Source: Verrucosispora sp. NA02020
GTDB taxonomy: Bacteria > Actinomycetota > Actinomycetes > Mycobacteriales > Micromonosporaceae
Assembly: GCF_013364215.1 (NCBI RefSeq)
Contig: NZ_CP054923.1
Location: 4,650,001 to 4,714,000, forward strand
Direction: 5' to 3'
Length of the DNA stretch: 64,000 nt
Part shown: piece by piece, positions 7,993-15,602 of the stretch
Numbering within the stretch: the stretch's first letter is position 1
How the letters are laid out: each line of letters begins with the position of its first letter
Notes under the pieces: model-generated
Told to the model about the DNA's origin: nothing
Seen by the model: only the letters and a program-made list of their open reading frames with translations
The model's database searches: none
Position numbers and translations under genes: made by a program

Positions 7993-8351
7993 GACGCCCG
8001 CCCCGGCCGACCGACCTGCTCCTGCTCGTGCTCGATCTCCCGGCCCAGGACGTGGTTCAGCACGGTCCGGATGGCGGCGATCGCGGCGAGCTGACCGATC
8101 TGGGTGAAGGTCGGCGACAGCGCGGTCCGCAGGATGTCCGCCGCCAACTGGAACTCCAGTCCGAGCACCAGGAAGCGGCCGAGCGTCAACCGGATCCGGG
8201 TGAACACGGTCGCGTCGCGGTAGCGGACCCCGTCCACCACGAACCGCAGCGCGGCCCAGGCCGCCCCGACGACGATCACCGCCGCGCCGACCAGCTCCAC
8301 CGCGATCACCAGCCAGTGGTGACCCCGTTCCAGGAGTACGTCGACGTTCAC
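7989..8351 (-). CDS. DUF1622 family membrane protein
   Basis: A 120-residue protein with one strong N-terminal transmembrane helix (WLVIAVELVGAAVIVVGAAW) and the conserved family core FTRIRLTLGRFLVLGLEFQL followed by AADILRTALSP and a second hydrophobic stretch. DUF1622 proteins are small inner-membrane proteins of unknown role. It overlaps the next gene by 4 bp. The TMEM165-type exporter lies 46 bp upstream on the same strand, so all three may share the manganese-responsive leader at about 9030-9152. Confidence 0.85.
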   Translation of the reverse strand: MNVDVLLERGHHWLVIAVELVGAAVIVVGAAWAALRFVVDGVRYRDATVFTRIRLTLGRFLVLGLEFQLAADILRTALSPTFTQIGQLAAIAAIRTVLNHVLGREIEHEQEQVGRPGRAS

Positions 8352-8397
8352 GCGGGCGACTACCCGGCGGGGCCCCGGGTAGTCGGCTCCCGCCGGG

Positions 8398-8985
8398 TCA
8401 GGTCAGTTCCGCGACCGCCTCCACGATCAGCCAGATGCCGCTGATCGCGAACAGCGCGGCGGCACCGTACTTGATGGTCCGCTCCGGCAGCCGGCGACCG
8501 AGCAGCCGGCCGACGACGATGGCGAGCGCGTCGGCGGCCACCATGCCGATGGTCGAGCCGACCCAGGTGCCGAACCAGCCGTACTGGGTGGCCAGGGTGA
8601 TCGTGGCGAGCATGGTCTTGTCACCCAGTTCGGCGAGGAAGAACGCGACACCGACGGCGAAGATCGCCGACTTGCCGCCCTTGGCCGCCTTGCGCTTCTC
8701 CTCCTCGGTGAGCGTGTCCCCGCGCAGTGTCCAGAGGCCGAAGCCGATGAAGGCCAGACCCGCCAGGAGCGAGATCCAGCCGGTGGGCAGCGCGGCACCC
8801 AGCCCGACACCGATCGCCACCGAGGCCAGGTGCACCACGGCGGTGGCGACGGTGATGCCGATCAGGATCGGCACGGTGCGGTATCTGGTGGCGAATGCCA
8901 GAGCCATGAGCTGGGACTTGTCTCCCAGCTCGGCAACGAAGATCACGCCGAAGCTGACTGCCAGCGCGACGAGGAACCCCTCCAT
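8398..8985 (-). CDS. TMEM165/GDT1 family cation exporter (putative Mn2+/Ca2+)
   Basis: A 195-residue membrane protein with six hydrophobic helices. It carries the family's duplicated ExGDK motif: AELGDKSQ near residue 19 and AELGDKTM near residue 118, each in a membrane helix. The halves are separated by a charged loop (TEEEKRKAAKGGK). Bacterial members (MneA, Mnx) export manganese. The ATG at 8985 follows GGAAGGACGTC. A yybP-ykoY RNA fold precedes the gene, in agreement with Mn2+ export under Mn2+ control. Confidence 0.93.
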   Translation of the reverse strand: MEGFLVALAVSFGVIFVAELGDKSQLMALAFATRYRTVPILIGITVATAVVHLASVAIGVGLGAALPTGWISLLAGLAFIGFGLWTLRGDTLTEEEKRKAAKGGKSAIFAVGVAFFLAELGDKTMLATITLATQYGWFGTWVGSTIGMVAADALAIVVGRLLGRRLPERTIKYGAAALFAISGIWLIVEAVAELT

Positions 8986-9029
8986 GACGTCCTTCCGGAT
9001 CAGGCCGGGAGGAGGATCTGGGGCGCCCT

Positions 9030-9152
9030 CGACCCGGCTGTTGAGCCTGGGTCGAAGGTCTCGCCCGCCCCGTGATGAACGAGGCCGCGTGGCCGGATGC
9101 GGAACGCACCAGTATGTCGACCACGGCGTTGCGGGCTACTCCCCTTCGCTGC
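9030..9152 (-). ncRNA. yybP-ykoY (manganese) riboswitch
   Basis: Read on the minus strand, the leader of the TMEM165 gene contains AAGGGGAGTAGCCCG, then GTCGACATACTGGTGCG, a variable arm, and GGGCGGGCGAGACCTTCG. The GGGGAGUAGC and GGCGAGACCUUC blocks are the conserved parts of the two facing loops that bind Mn2+. A strong hairpin of arms TTCGACCC and GGGTCGAGG follows at once (about 9031-9056) and could be the expression platform; the start codon lies about 45 bp later. Recognition is by consensus; the pairing of the switching helix is inferred. Confidence 0.85.
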
Positions 9153-9229
9153 CGCACAGCCTAGCCGATCGCCGACCGGTCGGGCCGCCGGGTGACCCGA
9201 CACACCTCCGGAGTCGTGCGTCCGCCGGT

Positions 9230-10195
9230 TCAGTCCGCGCGGGCCAGGGTCACGCCGAACAGGTCGTCGGGGTCGGTCCAGAAGCGCTCGGCCTGGAACC
9301 CTGCCGAGGCAAGCTCCGCCGCGATCCCCTCCGGGCGGAACTTCGCCGACACCTCGGTCCGCAGTTCCTCCCCCTCGGCGAAGGCGACGTCCAGGTCGAG
9401 CACGCGTACCCGGACCGGCCGCTGCGCCCGCAGCCGCATCTCGATCCACTCCTGCTCCGGGTCCCAGAGCGCGACGTGGGCGAAGGCGGCCGGGTCGAAG
9501 TCGGCGTCCAGTTCGCGGTTGAGCACCCGCAGCACGTTGCGGTTGAACTCCGCGGTCACCCCCGCCGCGTCGTCGTACGCGGGCACGATCACCGCCGGGT
9601 CCTTCACCAGGTCGGTACCGACCAGCAGCCAGTCCCCCACCTCCAACGCGGCCCGCATCCGGGCGAGGAAGTCGGCCCGCTCGGCCGGCAGCAGGTTGCC
9701 GACGGTGCCGCCGAGGAAGATCACCAGCCGCCGCCCACCGGCGGGCAGCCGGTCCAGGTGCCGGGTGAAGTCACCGACGATGCCGCGGACCCGCAGCCCC
9801 GGGTAGTCGGCGGCGAGCGCGGCGGTGGACGCGGCGAGCGCGCTGGCCGACACGTCCAGGGGTACGAACGTGCCCAGCCCGCGCCGCCGGGTGAAGGCGT
9901 CCAGCAGCAGCCGGGTCTTCTCCGACGAACCGGAGCCGAGCTCGATGAGCGTCTTCGCGCCGGTCAGCTCCGCGATCTCGGTCGCGTGGGCGGCCAGCAC
10001 CGCGCGTTCGGCCCGGGTCGGGTAGTACTCGGGCAACCGGGTGATCTCCTCGAAGAGTTCGCTGCCCCGCGCGTCGTAGAACCACTTCGGCGGGAGCCAC
10101 TTCGGGTCGGCGGTCAGCCCGACCCGGACGTCGTGCCGGAGGCTGCGGCCGATGTCCCGGTCGTCGAGGTGGATCTCCAATGGCTCGGTGCTCAT
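9230..10195 (-). CDS. egtD: L-histidine N-alpha-methyltransferase (ergothioneine biosynthesis)
   Basis: A 321-residue SAM-dependent methyltransferase that converts histidine to hercynine. Family hallmarks are PKWFYDARGSELFEEIT with LPEYYPTR near the N-terminus, the SAM-binding ELGSGSSEKTRLLLDA, FLGGTVGNL, and LVGTDLVKDP. The length matches mycobacterial EgtD. Its ATG overlaps the egtC stop (ATGA). It is the last gene of a tight four-gene operon; egtE, the C-S lyase step, is not adjacent. Confidence 0.95.
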   Translation of the reverse strand: MSTEPLEIHLDDRDIGRSLRHDVRVGLTADPKWLPPKWFYDARGSELFEEITRLPEYYPTRAERAVLAAHATEIAELTGAKTLIELGSGSSEKTRLLLDAFTRRRGLGTFVPLDVSASALAASTAALAADYPGLRVRGIVGDFTRHLDRLPAGGRRLVIFLGGTVGNLLPAERADFLARMRAALEVGDWLLVGTDLVKDPAVIVPAYDDAAGVTAEFNRNVLRVLNRELDADFDPAAFAHVALWDPEQEWIEMRLRAQRPVRVRVLDLDVAFAEGEELRTEVSAKFRPEGIAAELASAGFQAERFWTDPDDLFGVTLARAD

Positions 10196-10977
10196 CCGTC
10201 TTGCCTTCCGTCGGGCGGTCGATGGTGGTCGGGCCGGGGCAGCGGGCGCAGGTGCATCCCGGTGGCGGTGGCGGTGACGAGGTGACCGTCCGGCAGCTCC
10301 CGCCAGGCCGGGTCGTCGTCGTGCGGTTCCGAGGCCAGCAGCACGGAGTCCGGCGTGGTGCGGACGGACAGGGCGTGCCCGGCCACGCTGGCGACCACCG
10401 TCCGGCCGTCGGTGAGCAGCAGGTTGAGCCGCGACCCCGGGGCCGCTGCGGCGACCGAGGTGACCGTCTCGGCGACCGCCTGCCCGGGCGGCAGGCCGGC
10501 GCGCAGCCGATGCCGGACCAGCGCCCACAGCAGCGCCGAGTCGGTGGCGGCGTCCAGCGTGAGCAGGTCGCGTACGGGCAGGGCGGTGGCCAGCGGCACC
10601 ACCGCGTCCGGCCAGCCGCGCACCACGCCGTTGTGGCTGAACAGCCACCGGCCCTCGGCGAAGGGCGCGGCGGCGGCGTCCACCACCGCCATGCCGACCG
10701 TGGCCGAACGGACCGCGGCCAGCACCGCACCGGACGAGGTGACCGCCGCCAGGTCGGCGATGGTCGGGTCGCTCCAGATCGGCTGCGCCCGCCGGTACCG
10801 CACCGGGTCACCGCCGGTCGGCGGGTACCAGCCGACCCCGAACCCGTCCGCGTTGATCGTCCCGCCGCCCCGCATGTCGCGGGGCGCCCAGGACTGGCGG
10901 ACCAGCGCGTGCGGCGGGTCGAACAGCAACTCGCGCAGCGTCCGTGGCGGCCCGAGGTAGGCCAGGTGGCGGCACAT
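10192..10977 (-). CDS. egtC: Gamma-glutamyl-hercynylcysteine sulfoxide hydrolase (class II amidotransferase fold)
   Basis: A 261-residue N-terminal-nucleophile hydrolase. The ATG at 10977 places Cys at position 2 (MCRHLAYLG), required because this cysteine becomes the catalytic N-terminus after Met removal; an upstream in-frame ATG would bury it. Further motifs are NADGFGVGWY and FSHNGVVRGW. EgtC removes the glutamyl group from the sulfoxide made by EgtB. It starts 22 bp after egtB stops and overlaps egtD by 4 bp. Confidence 0.94.
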   Translation of the reverse strand: MCRHLAYLGPPRTLRELLFDPPHALVRQSWAPRDMRGGGTINADGFGVGWYPPTGGDPVRYRRAQPIWSDPTIADLAAVTSSGAVLAAVRSATVGMAVVDAAAAPFAEGRWLFSHNGVVRGWPDAVVPLATALPVRDLLTLDAATDSALLWALVRHRLRAGLPPGQAVAETVTSVAAAAPGSRLNLLLTDGRTVVASVAGHALSVRTTPDSVLLASEPHDDDPAWRELPDGHLVTATATGMHLRPLPRPDHHRPPDGRQDG

Positions 10978-10999
10978 CAGGCCGCCCCGGACACGACCG

Positions 11000-12334
11000 T
11001 CACCGGTCGGCCTCCTCGGGCCGGGCGTCGCGGGCACAGCGGAAACCGCTGAAGATCTGCCGGCGGATCGGGTAGTCCCAGTTGCGGAAGGTGCCCCGGC
11101 AGGCCGCCCGGTCGGTGCCGAACGACCCGCCGCGCAGCACCCGGTAGTCGTCGCCGAAGAAGACCTCGGAGTACTCCCGGTAGGGGAAGGCGGCGAAGCC
11201 GGGATAGCCCCGCAGCGGCGTCGACACCCACTCCCACACGTCGCCCACGAGCTGGTGCACGCCGAGCGGCGACGCCCCGGCCGGGTACGCGCCGACCGGC
11301 GCCGGCCACAGGTGCCGCTGACCCAGGTTGGCGTGCACCGAGGTGGGGTCGCCGTCGCCCCACGGGTAACGGCGGGACCGGCCGGTGGACGGGTCCCAGC
11401 GGGCCGCCTTCTCCCACTCCGCCTCGGTGGGCAGCCGCTTGCCGGCCCAGGTGGCGTACGCGTGTGCCTCGTGGAAACAGACGTGCACCACCGGTTCGTC
11501 GTCGCGGACCCGGTCCCACCGGCCGAACCGCTGGTAGGCCCAGCCGTCGCCGTCGCGCCGCCAGTGCATCGGCGCGCCCAGGCCGGCCTCCTGCCGGTGC
11601 CGCCAGCCCGCCGCGCTCCACCACCGCGGGTCGTCGTACCCGCCGTCGGCGATGAACTCCCGGTACGCCCCGTTGGTCACCGGGGCGGCGTCGATCACGT
11701 ACGCGGGCAGCTCGACCCGGTGGGCCGGGCGTTCGTTGTCCAGCGCCCACGGGTCCGTGTCGGTGCCCATGGTGAACGGGCCGGCCGGCACCAGCACCTC
11801 CCCGGCCACCCGGGCGGTCGGCTCGGGCGGCGGCGGCGCGTGCAGCACCGCGGGGCCGGAGCGCAGTTGGTGGGTGGCGAGCATCGTCTCGTCGTGCTGC
11901 TGCTCGTGCTGCACGATCATCCCGAACGCGAAACCGTCGGTGACCAGTCGGCGATCCTCGAAGGAGACGCTGTCGAGCAGGTCGTACACCTTGTCGCGGA
12001 CCGTCGACACGTACGCCCGCGCCTCGGTCGGCGGCAGCAACGGCAGCGACGGCCGGTCCTTGCGCGGCTGCTTGAAGGCGTCGTAGAGCTCGTCGATGTC
12101 GCACCGGACCGGTTCGCGTCCGCCGACGTCCCGGACCAGCCAGAGTTCCTCCTGGTTGCCGATGTGGGCGAAGTCCCAGACCAGCGGGGACATCAGTGGC
12201 GAGTGCTGGCGGGCCAGGTCGCCGTCGTCGACCGCCTCGGTCAGCCCGACGGTGCGGGCCCGGGTGCGGTCCAACTCCGAGGCGATCCGGGCGCGCAGGT
12301 CCTCCGCGCCGAGGCCGGTGGTGGTGTCGGTCAT
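11000..12334 (-). CDS. egtB: Ergothioneine biosynthesis sulfoxide synthase (non-haem iron)
   Basis: A 444-residue iron enzyme that joins hercynine to gamma-glutamylcysteine with O2. The N-terminal DinB-like part gives the iron ligands: the first His in WDFAHIGNQEELWL and the HX3HXE motif in HEQQHDET. The C-terminal formylglycine-enzyme-like domain shows FTMGTD, VTNGAYREFI, RLPTEAEWEKAARW, GDVWEWV and VLRGGSFGT. Its ATG overlaps the egtA stop by 4 bp. Use of gamma-glutamylcysteine as sulfur donor is supported by egtA and egtC beside it. Confidence 0.95.
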   Translation of the reverse strand: MTDTTTGLGAEDLRARIASELDRTRARTVGLTEAVDDGDLARQHSPLMSPLVWDFAHIGNQEELWLVRDVGGREPVRCDIDELYDAFKQPRKDRPSLPLLPPTEARAYVSTVRDKVYDLLDSVSFEDRRLVTDGFAFGMIVQHEQQHDETMLATHQLRSGPAVLHAPPPPEPTARVAGEVLVPAGPFTMGTDTDPWALDNERPAHRVELPAYVIDAAPVTNGAYREFIADGGYDDPRWWSAAGWRHRQEAGLGAPMHWRRDGDGWAYQRFGRWDRVRDDEPVVHVCFHEAHAYATWAGKRLPTEAEWEKAARWDPSTGRSRRYPWGDGDPTSVHANLGQRHLWPAPVGAYPAGASPLGVHQLVGDVWEWVSTPLRGYPGFAAFPYREYSEVFFGDDYRVLRGGSFGTDRAACRGTFRNWDYPIRRQIFSGFRCARDARPEEADR

Positions 12335-13566
12335 CGCTGCCTCCTCTGGGCGGCGTCACGCCGTCGTCGTACTCCCTGGTCGATCTCGTCGTGCAGCGCC
12401 GCCGGCAGGTCGAGCCGGGGCAACGCCGTCAGGGCCAGGTCGAGCAGGCCCACGGCGACGGTGGCCAGGCACGGGTCGTGCAGGCCGTGCCGGGCCGCGA
12501 CGAGCCAGCGGTCGGCCACCGGGGCGGCCAGTGCCAGCGCGGACTCGGTGGTGTCGGTGGTGCCGAGCAGGGCGGCGAGCACCGCCGGCGGCAGCGTCCA
12601 CCCGCGCCCGGGTTGGGTGTCGAAGTAGCGCAGTTCCAGGTAGCCACGGGGCCGCACCGGCGGGAACAGCGTGCTGACGTGGTATTCCAGGTCGTCGACG
12701 GTCGGCGGGCGGGGTAACGCACCGTCGATCCAGTCGGTGAACGTCACGTCCGGCGGCGGGGTCCAGTCGCCGCTGTCGTCCCGTACGCAGAGCAGCGGAG
12801 CGGCCAGTGCGTACCGGGTCCAGGCGGCGACCGGGTCGACACCGGCCACCTCGGGTGTCCAGACCGGCGCGGTGCGGGCCGGGTCGATCCGCGCCCAGGC
12901 GCCCATCCGGGCCGACGCCCACCCGGTGTTCCGGCCGGCGTGCCGGTCGGCGGTGGCGAAGGCGGCCAGCAGCGGTGGCCCGGCCGCGTGCGCCAGCGCC
13001 CACCGGGCGGCGACCTGCTCGGGCCGACCCGCGTCGAGGCAGACCTGGAGGCCGGCGGTGCTGTACATCATCGTCCGGCCGTCCGGGCCGTGCCGGTCGA
13101 AGACCCGGCGCATGGCCCGGTAGCGGGGTGTGTCGATCACCGGCTGCGGGTGCCGGTGCGCGTCGATGCCGGCGCGTCCGAGGCGCAGGCCGGCGGCGTC
13201 GAGCAGACGGGTGACCTGGTCGATGTCGGACTGGGTGGCGTCGATCAGGTCGGCGACGGAGGCTTGCGGCGGGGTGGAGATCTCCACCTGCCCGCCGGGC
13301 TCGACGGTCACCGTGCCGCCCCGCAGCAGTCGGCGGGCGGGGCTGGTCCGATCAAGTGTGGTGGGGCTGTAGGGCCCCAGTGCCGCTCTCAGCCGGGCGG
13401 CGTCGACGGGACGCGTGGGGTCGACGGCCTCGTGGACCGTCCATTCGAGCTCGACACCGGTGTAGGTCGGTGGGCCGGTCTTGAAGCAGATCCGGGCAAG
13501 ATGTCGGGCGGCTGCGGCGCGGTCCCGCAGCACGGGTATGTGATCGATTTCCGGTGAGGTAACCAC
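12331..13566 (-). CDS. egtA: Ergothioneine-type glutamate-cysteine ligase
   Basis: A 411-residue ATP-dependent ligase making gamma-glutamylcysteine for EgtB. GCS2-type motifs include GVELEWTVH, TVEPGGQVEISTPPQ, TAGLQVCLDAG and YLELRYFDTQPG. A GTG at 13566 is chosen because AAGGGAG lies 8 bases before it and the reading frame upstream has no family similarity. It is the first gene of the operon; 13567-13721 must contain its promoter but no clear box was recognised. Confidence 0.93.
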   Translation of the reverse strand: MVTSPEIDHIPVLRDRAAAARHLARICFKTGPPTYTGVELEWTVHEAVDPTRPVDAARLRAALGPYSPTTLDRTSPARRLLRGGTVTVEPGGQVEISTPPQASVADLIDATQSDIDQVTRLLDAAGLRLGRAGIDAHRHPQPVIDTPRYRAMRRVFDRHGPDGRTMMYSTAGLQVCLDAGRPEQVAARWALAHAAGPPLLAAFATADRHAGRNTGWASARMGAWARIDPARTAPVWTPEVAGVDPVAAWTRYALAAPLLCVRDDSGDWTPPPDVTFTDWIDGALPRPPTVDDLEYHVSTLFPPVRPRGYLELRYFDTQPGRGWTLPPAVLAALLGTTDTTESALALAAPVADRWLVAARHGLHDPCLATVAVGLLDLALTALPRLDLPAALHDEIDQGVRRRRDAAQRRQR

Positions 13567-13721
13567 GCGATGGCTCCCTTGTCCGATACCGGCTCGGCAA
13601 GCGTCACCGTAACGCGTCGCGGTGACACTTTCACGATGTCGACGGTTCCGTCGAACCGAATTCACGTTCCCGTCGCAATCGGTGGGCCGGCGGCCGACCC
13701 GTGCCACGGGTCCCGCAGCCG

Positions 13722-14498
13722 CTAGCCGGTGGCGGACGTGTCGTCCGGGTCGGCACCGTGCTTGGCCAGCCAGTCCGGGTCGACCTCGGCCAGCAGAGCC
13801 CGGCAGTAGGCCGCGACGTTGTCGGCACCACCGGCCGCGTCCCGCAGGTCGGCGAAGCCGGGACTCTCCATCGCCTTCTCCCGCTGCCGCTCGGACTTCG
13901 ACAGGTACGACCGGCAGTGGCCGGCGTTGCCGGAGTCCACCGGCCCGACGTACGCCGACGCCTGCGGTGTGCCCGTCTCCGACGGGCTCGGCGAGCCGGT
14001 CGGCGACGCGGTCGGCGAGGGCGACGCGGTGGGGGACGTGCTCCCGGTCGGGTCGGCGGTGGTGGGCGGCCGACTCTCGGACGGGGTCGGGCTGGTGGGC
14101 GCGGAGGTCTCGACGGGGGCGGAGGTGGCCGGCGGCACCGGTGGCGGCGACGGACGGTCGAGGTTGACCGCGGCGAGGGCGGCCCCGGCGGTGGCGGTGG
14201 CCGCGACACCGGCGATCCAGGCCAGCGCACCGACGGTGAGGCGGCGGCGACGCGGCCCGACCGACGGCGAGGCGGCCGGTGCCTCCCCCTGCCGGGCCGC
14301 GCGGAACGCGGCGAGAGCGGCCTGTTCCCCGGCGAGTTCGTCGTCACGCGGCGGGGCGGCGGCGGCCCGCAACAGCCCGGCGAGCGGGGCCTCCGACCCG
14401 GGTGCCGACGGGGTGGCGGTGGCGTCGAGCAGCCGGTCGTACGCGGCCCGGGAGACGGTCGTGCCCGACCGACGCCACCTCATCCAGTGTGCCCGCAT
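13722..14498 (-). CDS. Membrane protein with Pro/Ser/Thr-rich linker, cotranscribed with ECF sigma factor
   Basis: A 258-residue protein. A basic soluble N-terminus of about 85 residues is followed by one transmembrane helix (LTVGALAWIAGVAATATAGAAL), then about 70 residues of low-complexity Pro/Ser/Thr repeats (TASPSPTASPTGSPSPSETG) and a C-terminal Cys-containing domain (AGHCRSYLSK, AAYCRALL). It begins one base after the sigma-factor gene stops. The layout, an intracellular N-terminus plus one helix next to an ECF sigma gene, fits an anti-sigma-like partner, but no zinc-binding HXXXCXXC motif is present, so this remains a guess. The two cysteines may form a disulfide outside the cell. Confidence 0.75.
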   Translation of the reverse strand: MRAHWMRWRRSGTTVSRAAYDRLLDATATPSAPGSEAPLAGLLRAAAAPPRDDELAGEQAALAAFRAARQGEAPAASPSVGPRRRRLTVGALAWIAGVAATATAGAALAAVNLDRPSPPPVPPATSAPVETSAPTSPTPSESRPPTTADPTGSTSPTASPSPTASPTGSPSPSETGTPQASAYVGPVDSGNAGHCRSYLSKSERQREKAMESPGFADLRDAAGGADNVAAYCRALLAEVDPDWLAKHGADPDDTSATG

Positions 14499-14499
14499 G

Positions 14500-15105
14500 T
14501 CAGCCGTCCACCGGCTCGGCGTGCGGCGTCTGTGCGGGACCGGTGCGCGGACGCGGGACGCCGCCCTGCGCGGCCTGCCGGTCCAGCATCAGCGCCAGCC
14601 GGCGCAGCCCCCGGTGCGCGGCGGTCCGGACCGCTCCAGCGCGGCGGCCGAGCACCCGTCCGGCGGTCGCGGCGTCGAGTCCCACGACCGCGCGCAACAG
14701 GACCGCCTCGGCCTCACGGGGTGGCAGGCTGGCGATCATGGCGAGGGCGGCCTCCGTGCCGATGGTCTCCCCGGCGCGTTCGGCGGTGTCGGCGTCGCCG
14801 GCCAGTTCGCTGAGTTCCTGCACCGGCACCGGGAGTGCCGGGCGACGGCGCTGCCGCCGCAGGTGGTCCATGGCCCGGTTGCGGGCGATGGTGACGACCC
14901 AGGCACGGAACTCTCCACCAGTGAAATTGGGCAGGTCGCGGGCGACCTGCAACCACGTCTCCGAGGCCACGTCCTCGGCGTCCGCGCCGACCAACGCGGT
15001 CAGGTACCGCAACAGCCCCGGCTGGAGGCTGCGATAGAGGAAGCGGAAGCCGTCCTCGTCCCCGTTCTTGGCCGCCTCGACCGCCTGGCTCAGTTCACCG
15101 GTCAT
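14500..15105 (-). CDS. RNA polymerase ECF-type sigma factor
   Basis: A 201-residue sigma-70 factor with regions 2 and 4 only. Region 2 is seen in FRFLYRSLQPGLLRYLTALV, AEDVASETWLQVARDL and FRAWVVTIARNRAMDHLRR. Region 4 is seen in MIASLPPREAEAVLLRAVV and ATAGRVLGRRAGAVRTAAHR. The ATG at 15105 starts just before region 2; an upstream extension is possible but looks non-coding. It is transcribed with the following membrane protein and diverges from the Ser/Thr kinase across a 497-bp gap. Confidence 0.92.
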   Translation of the reverse strand: MTGELSQAVEAAKNGDEDGFRFLYRSLQPGLLRYLTALVGADAEDVASETWLQVARDLPNFTGGEFRAWVVTIARNRAMDHLRRQRRRPALPVPVQELSELAGDADTAERAGETIGTEAALAMIASLPPREAEAVLLRAVVGLDAATAGRVLGRRAGAVRTAAHRGLRRLALMLDRQAAQGGVPRPRTGPAQTPHAEPVDG

Positions 15106-15602
15106 GGCCCTGCCGCTTCCGTCCACCGGTTCTCTCGGGGGGCGTGGGTCCGGCGGGCGATCCGGTGCCGGCCAGGTCCACGACCCGGACCTCTTCCCGC
15201 ACCCCGCCCCCGTGACCTCTTCGCTGACGGACCGCCGTGGCCCGGAAGCGGATTTTTCCCGACAGCGTCGCGATCCACAACCACCAGCGGCACGTTCGCG
15301 AGCCCGCCGGATCGGCCTGACGTTAGAGCGTCCGCCGAGGTCGGACAAGCTGCCGGCGGCCGGCGGGCACAGTGACAATTCTCCACCGGGTCGCACGGTG
15401 TTTCGCCGTAACGAACCACGGTCCGCCGACGCTACCTCCGACAGGCCCGGCCGTCTGACCTCGAACGGTCCGTGGGCCACCCTCGTGTCGTGACTCACAG
15501 TACACGCCACCTCACGACACGCCCCGTGTCGGGCACGGTCGACGGTAAGATGCGTCGCCATGCCGGCGCGCCCTTCGGCCCCCTTGTGGGTACGGTGGTG
15601 CC
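15106..15602. other. Intergenic region between divergent sigma-factor and kinase genes
   Basis: About 500 bp without a credible gene; it must hold promoters for both neighbours. The one clear structure is a perfect 10-bp inverted repeat, CGTGTCGTGA at 15484-15493 and TCACGACACG at 15512-15521, with an 18-bp spacer, about 80 bp before the kinase start. It could be a hairpin or an operator. Confidence 0.5.

Noticed and set aside
8435..10285. Very long plus-strand open frames opposite the TMEM165 and egtD genes
   Set aside because: They are mirror frames of high-GC genes: no family motifs, Arg/Pro/Gly-heavy composition, and the minus-strand genes have clear catalytic motifs.
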